NCBI GenBank assembly: GCA_041746415.1
Contig: JBGTHB010000016.1
Span: 1-8,263 of the forward strand
Length of the DNA stretch: 8,263 bases
Source: JBGTHB01 sp041746415
GTDB taxonomy: Bacteria; Pseudomonadota; Gammaproteobacteria; Coxiellales; Coxiellaceae
Reading direction: 5' to 3'
The notes beneath the pieces were generated by a model. It was not told the origin of the DNA. It ran no database searches and saw only the letters and a list, made by a program, of their open reading frames with translations. Below are positions 1 through 5,968 of this stretch, in pieces. Position 1 is the first letter of the stretch, and each line of letters starts with the position of its first letter. Both the position numbers and the translations under genes were made by a program.

Positions 1-1510
1 TTATCATTTCTTTTAATTTCGTCAGCACTTCTTCAAGCGACCAATTTTCACCAGCGTCACTGGTGCGGGCTTTATATTCAATCGTGCCATTATCCAATCC
101 ACGCTCGCCAATTACCACTCGATGTGGAATACCGATCAAATCCATTTCTGAAAACATCACTCCAGGACGCTCTTTGCGATCATCTAATAAAACTTGCACG
201 CCCACCGCTAACAATTCGTTATATAATTTTTCTGCCGCCTCACGCACGCGATACGATTTATGCATTTGAATTGGAATAATCACCACACTAAATGGCGCCA
301 TCGTAGGCGGCCAAACAATTCCGTCTTTATCGTGATTTTGTTCAATCGCGGCAGCCACGATACGTGACACGCCAATACCATAACAACCCATCTGCATTGG
401 TACTACCTTACCTTGCTCGTTTTGCACCACCGCATTCATAACAGCGCTGTATTTTGTGCCGAGCTGAAACACATGCCCCACTTCAATACCACGCGCAAAT
501 TTTAATTTGCCTTTGCCATCTGGACTGGGATCGCCTTCTTTTACATTGCGTAAATCCACCCGTTCACCAACAGCAAACTTCGCCTGCACTGCTTGATCAA
601 CTAACACCACGCCTGAAAAATTTTCAGTAGCGGCATTTTCATTGCGTATTTCCAACGGTGTGTGCACTAATGGGTGACTCTGTGCTTTGACTTCATTTAA
701 TGTATCACTGCCATTAAGCACCAGCGTTACGTTATCTTCTTTAATTCCCTGCACATGGAATGCTTTTATGGTTGTGTCAGCAGTTACAGTCGCGTTGCTT
801 TGTGCGCGCTCTAAATTAGCGGCATAATCGCTGCCATCTGAAAACACCACCACATCTTCACCGGATTGCGCCAACACCTGAAATTCATAGGAAACACTAC
901 CACCAATCGCGCCTGAATCTGCAAGCACGGCTCGATAATCCAAACCTAAACGTGTGAAAATTTTATTGTATGCTACGAACATTTTATCAAACGAAATACG
1001 CATGGCGGTTTCATCTAAATCAAACGAATACGCGTCTTTCATGCAAAATTCACGTGCTCGCATAACGCCAAACCGAGGTCGAATTTCATCACGAAATTTA
1101 GTTTGAATTTGGTAGAGCGTCAAAGGTAATTGTTTGTAACTTTTAATCTCACGTCGCACAATATCCGTTACCACTTCTTCATGCGTTGGGCCAAAACAAA
1201 ATGCACGTGTATGTCGGTCTTCAATGCGCAATAACTCTTTGCCATAAAAATCCCAGCGCCCGCTTTCTTGCCATAACTCAGCGGGCTGCACCGCAGGCAT
1301 TAAAATTTCCAAAGCACCGGCGCGATCCATTTCTTCACGCACAATCGCTTCGACTTTTCTTAATACGCGCAACCCCAGCGGCAGCCAAGAATACAATCCA
1401 CTGGCAAGTTTGCGAATTAAACCCGCACGCAGCATTAATTGATGACTGATTAACTCAGCATCTGCTGGCACTTCTTTTTCAGTAGCTAATAAAAATTGTG
1501 ATACTTTCAT
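1..1510 (-). CDS. proS: Proline--tRNA ligase (ProRS), bacterial type, C-terminal few residues outside window
   Basis: Class II aminoacyl-tRNA synthetase that charges tRNA-Pro with proline in the cytoplasm. 503 codons are visible and the frame is still open at the left edge. Visible landmarks: N-terminus MKVSQFLL; motif 1 region around residues 71-86 ([16 protein letters not shown]); GPTHEE at 107-112; motif 2 at 139-163 ([10 protein letters not shown], then [11 protein letters not shown]); motif 3 region [10 protein letters not shown] at 374-383; anticodon-binding domain from about 400 ([11 protein letters not shown] at 443-453). By alignment from memory, Cys376 matches E. coli Cys443. The protein is therefore about 67 residues shorter, and nearly all the loss falls in the editing (INS) domain at about 224-321. 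The start is fixed: an in-frame TAA directly precedes the ATG, and family-conserved residues begin at position 3. No Shine-Dalgarno is visible. Identification is very secure; editing capacity is doubtful. Confidence 0.97.
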   Translation of the reverse strand, partial: MKVSQFLLATEKEVPADAELISHQLMLRAGLIRKLASGLYSWLPLGLRVLRKVEAIVREEMDRAGALEILMPAVQPAELWQESGRWDFYGKELLRIEDRHTRAFCFGPTHEEVVTDIVRREIKSYKQLPLTLYQIQTKFRDEIRPRFGVMRAREFCMKDAYSFDLDETAMRISFDKMFVAYNKIFTRLGLDYRAVLADSGAIGGSVSYEFQVLAQSGEDVVVFSDGSDYAANLERAQSNATVTADTTIKAFHVQGIKEDNVTLVLNGSDTLNEVKAQSHPLVHTPLEIRNENAATENFSGVVLVDQAVQAKFAVGERVDLRNVKEGDPSPDGKGKLKFARGIEVGHVFQLGTKYSAVMNAVVQNEQGKVVPMQMGCYGIGVSRIVAAAIEQNHDKDGIVWPPTMAPFSVVIIPIQMHKSYRVREAAEKLYNELLAVGVQVLLDDRKERPGVMFSEMDLIGIPHRVVIGERGLDNGTIEYKARTSDAGENWSLEEVLTKLKEMI

Positions 1511-1514
1511 TTAA

Positions 1515-1532
1515 GCGAGTATACCGACTCGC
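1515..1532. repeat. Small inverted repeat just upstream of proS
   Basis: GCGAGT and ACTCGC form a perfect 6-bp stem around a 6-nt loop, ending 4 nt before the proS start codon. It could be an operator over the -10 element, or a hairpin in the leader of a longer transcript. It has no T-tract on the proS strand and is not a terminator. Confidence 0.4.
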
Positions 1533-1546
1533 TCGTCGGATGCGAA
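1518..1546 (-). promoter_or_regulatory. Putative sigma-70 promoter of proS, possibly giving a leaderless mRNA
   Basis: On the minus strand a TTCGCA hexamer (1541-1546) and a TATACT hexamer (1518-1523) are 17 bp apart. They match the -35 and -10 consensus at 4/6 and 5/6. The -10 ends 7 nt before the proS ATG, so transcription would begin at or one base before the start codon. The -10 also lies in the loop and arm of an 18-bp inverted repeat (GCGAGT/ACTCGC, 1515-1532). Seen in sequence; promoter activity is inferred. Confidence 0.4.
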
Positions 1547-1660
1547 GATGTTATCGAAGCAGTCGCATTAACTCACATTAAATGTAACCGAGGATGAAGG
1601 AGGTAGTGTCAAAATGCGATGGGGATTTTTAAAGTGCGCGAAGTGGTTACATCCAAAACA

Positions 1661-2029
1661 CTAAATTTGTTCCTGATCACCTGAAAACAACACACTGCCC
1701 ATTTCCCGTAGGCGTTTGCGGATTTTTTCCCGTTGTTGCAACCGGCGAATAGACTGGATGGGAAATTCGGTGATGGATAATATGTTCTTTTCAAGCAGCA
1801 AATAAATCACATCTTCCAATACGCGCACTAATGCCAAGTCAGACAGACGCAGCTCGTAAAGATCTTGAAAGTAACCACTGTTTTTCATTTCCTCAGTTGC
1901 TCCCGCCTCGCCGAACATAAATTCAACCAATGCTGGGTGAGTGGGTGAAAGTTCTTCTTTGGCTGTTGCAGTTGGGCTAGAAAAAACCGCTGTGATTTTT
2001 CCCTCTTCATCGCGTTGCACGTATGGCAT
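1661..2029 (-). CDS. Conserved small protein of unknown function (often labelled 'tryptophan synthase subunit beta-like')
   Basis: A 122-aa soluble protein beginning MPYVQRDEEGKI. It resembles a small gammaproteobacterial family that usually starts MPYV-R and carries a helical core with VRVLED, here residues 62-107 (LSDLALVRVLEDVIYLLLEK, then a basic stretch rich in Arg, Gln and Lys). Family members are often auto-labelled 'tryptophan synthase subunit beta-like', but at this length there is no PLP-enzyme fold, so the label should not be read as function. The start is taken at 2029, not the in-frame ATG at 2044: GGAGGT lies at 2035-2040, 5 nt before this ATG, and the upstream ATG would overlap that ribosome-binding site. 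There is no signal peptide or membrane segment. It lies 150 bp upstream of proS on the same strand with no clear terminator between, so read-through is possible. The family match is from memory. Confidence 0.8.
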   Translation of the reverse strand: MPYVQRDEEGKITAVFSSPTATAKEELSPTHPALVEFMFGEAGATEEMKNSGYFQDLYELRLSDLALVRVLEDVIYLLLEKNILSITEFPIQSIRRLQQREKIRKRLREMGSVLFSGDQEQI

Positions 2030-2034
2030 ACTGT

Positions 2035-2040
2035 ACCTCC
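2035..2040 (-). promoter_or_regulatory. Shine-Dalgarno GGAGGT fixing the start at 2029
   Basis: A near-perfect anti-16S match on the minus strand, 5 nt upstream of the ATG at 2027-2029. It decides between this start and the ATG five codons upstream. Confidence 0.75.
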
Positions 2041-2086
2041 ACATCCTTGTAGCTTACAGAGTAAATATTACTACCATTTGTCCATT

Positions 2087-2108
2087 CTATCCACAAAAGT
2101 TATCCACA
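2087..2108 (+). promoter_or_regulatory. Pair of DnaA-box-like 9-mers
   Basis: TTATCCACA at 2100-2108 is an exact match to the strongest DnaA-box consensus. CTATCCACA at 2087-2095 differs only at its first base. They have the same orientation and are 13 bp apart start to start. They lie 58-79 bp upstream of the 122-aa gene's start, where DnaA could affect its promoter. No third box or AT-rich unwinding element was found nearby, so an origin is not supported. Confidence 0.45.
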
Positions 2109-2131
2109 GATTTACTAACAACACCCCTGAG

Positions 2132-2145
2132 ATTGATAAATCAAT
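2132..2145. repeat. 14-bp palindrome (ATTGAT-AA-ATCAAT)
   Basis: A perfect 6+2+6 palindrome in the spacer upstream of the 122-aa gene. Its size and symmetry fit a dimeric regulator's operator. The half-sites TTGAT/ATCAA recall FNR, but the gap is 2 nt, not the 4 nt of an FNR site, so no regulator is named. Confidence 0.4.
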
Positions 2146-2281
2146 AAGTTGCACAGGACAAGCCCATGAAAAAGTCGTGCGCGGGTGTAATCGGCGTGCA
2201 GCGCGCCACGCCACGCCGGGAGATAAAATGACTCGAACCCACTGCAGGCATTGGGATTCGCTTAACTCCGCGGGATTTTAT

Positions 2282-2311
2282 TTGACAAGGCCAGCCTATC
2301 CGGCGTACGAT
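2282..2311 (+). promoter_or_regulatory. Putative strong sigma-70 promoter, plus strand
   Basis: A perfect TTGACA at 2282-2287 is followed after 18 bp by TACGAT at 2306-2311, which matches the -10 consensus at 4/6. The T/A-rich stretch ATTTTAT directly upstream could act as an UP-like element. Predicted transcription start is about 2318. The only thing downstream before a strong terminator is about 110 bp of non-coding DNA. Confidence 0.5.
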
Positions 2312-2317
2312 TTAAAT

Positions 2318-2430
2318 ACATCAGTTCATTCATTCGACAACTAGATTGCGTAAATTAAGGACCCCTGAACGTGCTGGCTCCTTTTATGGTCTAGCTACAC
2401 AAAAAACCCCGCATTAGCGGGGTTTTTTTT
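2318..2430 (+). ncRNA. Candidate small RNA, ~110 nt, of no family I recognise
   Basis: The start is inferred from the promoter at 2282-2311 and the end from the intrinsic terminator at 2401-2430. Beyond the terminator the plus strand is antisense to groEL, so the transcript would serve no protein gene. An internal imperfect hairpin can form from AAGGA and TCCTT around 2358-2384. A seven-codon GTG-started ORF (2371-2394) follows the AAGGA, so a tiny leader-like peptide is an alternative. This is inference from promoter plus terminator only; no sequence family was recognised. Confidence 0.35.
2401..2430. terminator. Bidirectional intrinsic terminator downstream of groEL
   Basis: A perfect 6-bp stem CCCCGC/GCGGGG with an ATTA loop, flanked by six A on the left and eight T on the right. 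Read on the minus strand it ends the groESL transcript 21 bp after the groEL stop. Read on the plus strand it would end the candidate small RNA. Confidence 0.9.
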
Positions 2431-2450
2431 AGCCTTTAGGAAGCTAGGCG

Positions 2451-4124
<1,674 letters not shown>

Positions 4125-4145
4125 TTACCTCTTTCCAAAAATTAA

Positions 4146-4436
4146 TTAAGCTTCAATGATGCCCATGATGTCGTCTTCACGCATCACAACCACTTCATTG
4201 CCATCCAGTTTGAATTCTGTGCCAGCGTATTTGCCAAACAGAACTTTTTGACCCACCTTAACGGCCAACGGGTAAACTTTACCATCGTCTAACAATTTCC
4301 CTGGACCAATGGCTATAACTTCACCGCGCTGTGGTTTTTCAGTAGCTGTATCAGGGATAACAATACCGCCCGCGCTTTTGCGCTCTTCTTCTAAACGTCG
4401 AACAACGACGCGGTCATGCAAAGGATTGATGTTCAT
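4146..4436 (-). CDS. groS: 10-kDa co-chaperonin GroES
   Basis: Heptameric lid of the GroEL chamber; 96 aa, typical length. Visible: start [14 protein letters not shown]; mobile loop around residues 17-33 with the GroEL-binding GGIVI (23-27); the GEVIAIGPG strand-turn near 38-46; [10 protein letters not shown]; and the ending [17 protein letters not shown] lies 6 nt before the ATG. It is the first gene of the groES-groEL operon, with an inferred leader of about 88 nt from the sigma-32 promoter. Confidence 0.99.
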   Translation of the reverse strand: MNINPLHDRVVVRRLEEERKSAGGIVIPDTATEKPQRGEVIAIGPGKLLDDGKVYPLAVKVGQKVLFGKYAGTEFKLDGNEVVVMREDDIMGIIEA

Positions 4437-4457
4437 AACACTATCTCCATAATTAAA

Positions 4458-4470
4458 TTAACTTAGTTAA
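4458..4470. repeat. 13-bp palindrome in the groES leader
   Basis: TTAACT-T-AGTTAA, a perfect 6+1+6 palindrome 22 bp upstream of the groES start, just before the ribosome-binding site. It is not a CIRCE element, whose half-sites are TTAGCACTC. It may be chance in AT-rich DNA or a small operator. Confidence 0.3.
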
Positions 4471-4532
4471 AGGGCTGTCGAAATCGTAATTCTTCATACG
4501 GCCCGTTAAAGCACTTAGGCTTGGTATTGCAT

Positions 4533-4563
4533 ATTAGGGGTGAAGGCGAAAAATTCAAGGGGG
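4533..4563 (-). promoter_or_regulatory. Sigma-32 (RpoH) heat-shock promoter of groESL
   Basis: On the minus strand CCCCCTTGAA (4554-4563) is followed after exactly 13 bp by CCCCTAAT (4533-4540). The RpoH consensus is CTTGAA with CCCCATNT. The E. coli groE promoter has the same C-run before CTTGAA and the same 13-bp spacer. Expected transcription start is near 4525. Confidence 0.9.
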
Positions 4564-4567
4564 CCAA

Positions 4568-4591
4568 TAAAACTAATTGGCCGCCAGGCCA
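4568..4591 (-). terminator. Possible weak intrinsic terminator after rlmI
   Basis: TGGCC/GGCCA (4578-4582 and 4587-4591) forms a 5-bp stem with a 4-nt loop, followed on the minus strand by an imperfect T-rich run. It lies 50 bp past the rlmI stop and just upstream of the groESL -35. The stem is short and the tract is interrupted, so read-through into groES is likely. Confidence 0.25.
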
Positions 4592-4640
4592 GTACGCAGC
4601 TTCACTTTTCAAACCGCCTTACTTTTTGGGTATTTTATGC

Positions 4641-5846
4641 TCAAAGAACGACGCCATGTATTCCGGCGTGGCGCACAAAAAACGCCTTCAAATAGTGTGT
4701 CTGCTCAATGGCCACGTGCAGGGGATGATCCGGCCCTTGTCCACCTTGATAAACAATTTGGGTAGCCACGTTGGTTTGTGCTGCGGCTTTTGCAATAGCC
4801 CCAATCAAATCAGCACCTGTTAAGTGCATTGAACACGAGGCCGAAACCAATAATCCACCCGGTTTTACTAGCTGTAATGCCAAACGGTTTAATTTTACGT
4901 AACCTTTCACGCCTTGATTAAATTCTTTTTTACTCTTAATAAACGCCGGTGGATCCGCAATCACAATATCGAATTGCGCTTTTTTACTAATCAATTGTTC
5001 CAAAGCACGAAACGCATCATCACAAATGGTTTGCACTTTATTTTGCACGCCATTTAGCGTGGCATTGTGCTGCAACTGATTGATGGCGGGCTTGGAGCTG
5101 TCGATACACACCACTTCTTTTGCTCCATGAGTGGCGCAAGCAATGCCCCACGCACCTAAATAACTGTAAATATCCAATACCCGTTGTTCGTTTACATAAG
5201 GTAACAATTGCGCACGATTAATGCCGTGATCATAAAACCAACCGGTTTTTTGTCCCGCTAAAATAGGCGCTTCAAAGCGGGTGTTATTTTCTTCGATTTG
5301 CAGTGGCGCATCATTACCAAACAGCAGTTTTGTTTCGCTGGCTAATCCTTCGGTAGCGCGGTAAGCACTGTCATTGCGTAAAATAATGCGCTGCGGTTGC
5401 ACCACTGTTTGCAATGCGGCAATGATGCTGTCGCACCACTGCTCCATGCCAGCAGTATTAATTTGCACTACCAAAGTATCATCATAACGGTCAACCACTA
5501 ACCCGGGTAAAAAATCACCCTCACCATAAATCAAACGATAATAGGGTTTGGCAAAAAAACGTTGACGCAAAACCAACGCTTGCGTAATACGACGCACAAA
5601 AAAATCCGTGTCGATTTTCTCATTAATGGCGGTTGTTAAGATGCGCGCACACAATAAACACTGCGGATTAATGTAAGCCAAACCCAATGGTTCTTTTGTT
5701 GCGCTAACAACCTGCACCATAGCACCGGCAGCAAAAGATTTAAGCGGCGTTACGCTGTTATCAATTTCGTTACTGAAAATCCACAAATGCCCAGCTTGCA
5801 AGCGGCGTTCGCAGCGCGATTTTAATTGTAAAGTTGGATATGTCAT
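4641..5846 (-). CDS. rlmI: 23S rRNA (cytosine-C5) methyltransferase, RlmI type
   Basis: SAM-dependent methyltransferase of the RlmI (YccW) group; the E. coli enzyme makes m5C1962 in 23S rRNA. It has 401 aa against 396 in E. coli. Domain order: N-terminal PUA RNA-binding domain (about 4-75, with LQAGHLWIFSNEI); central EEHEE-like domain (about 80-185, with YGEGDFLPGLVVDRY); then the Rossmann methyltransferase. Motifs: GQKTGWFYD (198-206), SAM-binding VLDIYSYLGAWG (223-234), ADPPAF (297-302), and SASCS (335-339), whose Cys338 is the expected nucleophile. The position usually Arg or Gln in the D-x-x-x-NR loop is Gly208 here. The start matches the family N-terminus. Only a weak AGGA lies upstream, inside an inverted repeat. 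Same-strand neighbours are unrelated in function; acnA is divergent. The exact rRNA target is inferred from the family. Confidence 0.93.
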   Translation of the reverse strand: MTYPTLQLKSRCERRLQAGHLWIFSNEIDNSVTPLKSFAAGAMVQVVSATKEPLGLAYINPQCLLCARILTTAINEKIDTDFFVRRITQALVLRQRFFAKPYYRLIYGEGDFLPGLVVDRYDDTLVVQINTAGMEQWCDSIIAALQTVVQPQRIILRNDSAYRATEGLASETKLLFGNDAPLQIEENNTRFEAPILAGQKTGWFYDHGINRAQLLPYVNEQRVLDIYSYLGAWGIACATHGAKEVVCIDSSKPAINQLQHNATLNGVQNKVQTICDDAFRALEQLISKKAQFDIVIADPPAFIKSKKEFNQGVKGYVKLNRLALQLVKPGGLLVSASCSMHLTGADLIGAIAKAAAQTNVATQIVYQGGQGPDHPLHVAIEQTHYLKAFFVRHAGIHGVVL

Positions 5847-5862
5847 AGGGAGGCTATCCTAT
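5845..5862. repeat. Inverted repeat ATAGG/CCTAT spanning the divergent starts
   Basis: A 5-bp stem with an 8-nt loop. Read on the minus strand, the AUAGG containing the only Shine-Dalgarno-like purines would pair with CCUAU, which includes the first two bases of the rlmI AUG. This could dampen rlmI translation. A weak promoter-like pair TTGCAG-N17-TAGGAT (minus strand, -10 at 5856-5861) overlaps it. Both are seen directly; function is inferred and weak. Confidence 0.25.
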
Positions 5863-5959
5863 GCGTTTATCCAACCCGCTGCAATGTAAATTCCTGCCTA
5901 GCAGCTCCCTAACCTTTATGCTAACCTTGGCGCAATTTCAAACCCTATATTCTATATAA
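5861..5959 (+). CDS. Possible 32-aa upstream ORF / leader peptide before acnA
   Basis: An ATG at 5861 with a good AGGGAGG (5847-5853) 7 nt upstream opens 32 codons (MRLSNPLQ to TLYSI). The TAA (5957-5959) directly abuts and overlaps the acnA ribosome-binding site AAGGAG (5958-5963). That arrangement would allow translational coupling to acnA, 9 nt downstream. The peptide is hydrophobic and Ser/Leu-rich with no recognised family. It would need a promoter inside rlmI, which I did not find, so it may be chance. Confidence 0.2.
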   Translation: MRLSNPLQCKFLPSSSLTFMLTLAQFQTLYSI

Positions 5960-5968
5960 GGAGCAGCC

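Larger units (their letters stand above)
2046..2450. other. Gene-free spacer between the 122-aa gene and groEL
   Basis: About 400 bases without a convincing protein gene. From left to right it holds the DnaA-box pair (2087-2108), a palindrome (2132-2145), and a GC-rich hairpin block: GGCGTG/CACGCC at 2193-2212 and CGAA-CCCA/TGGG-A-TTCG within 2234-2260. It then holds AT-rich arms ATAAAAT/ATTTTAT at 2223-2229 and 2275-2281, a plus-strand promoter-like pair (2282-2311), and the groEL-side terminator (2401-2430). The plus-strand open frame across 2015-2344 has no family resemblance and no good ribosome-binding site. Confidence 0.6.

Noticed and set aside
1661..2029. Tryptophan synthase beta subunit
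   Set aside because: At 122 aa and without PLP-binding features it cannot be TrpB. The name is an inherited database label.
2133..2144. FNR/ANR box (TTGAT...ATCAA)
   Set aside because: The gap between half-sites is 2 nt; FNR sites need 4 nt.
2087..2145. Replication origin
   Set aside because: Only two DnaA boxes, no unwinding repeats, and none of the usual origin neighbours.
2228..2245. tRNA-like TTCGAGTC on the minus strand
   Set aside because: The flanking bases do not form a 5-bp T-stem (GTGGG against CATTT), and no acceptor or anticodon arm can be built.
2015..2344. 109-codon plus-strand open frame across the spacer
   Set aside because: It starts inside the opposite gene, has no ribosome-binding site and no family-like composition, and runs through the hairpin block and promoter.
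4437..4640. CIRCE/HrcA operator upstream of groES
   Set aside because: No TTAGCACTC-N9-GAGTGCTAA repeat is present; the promoter is the sigma-32 type.
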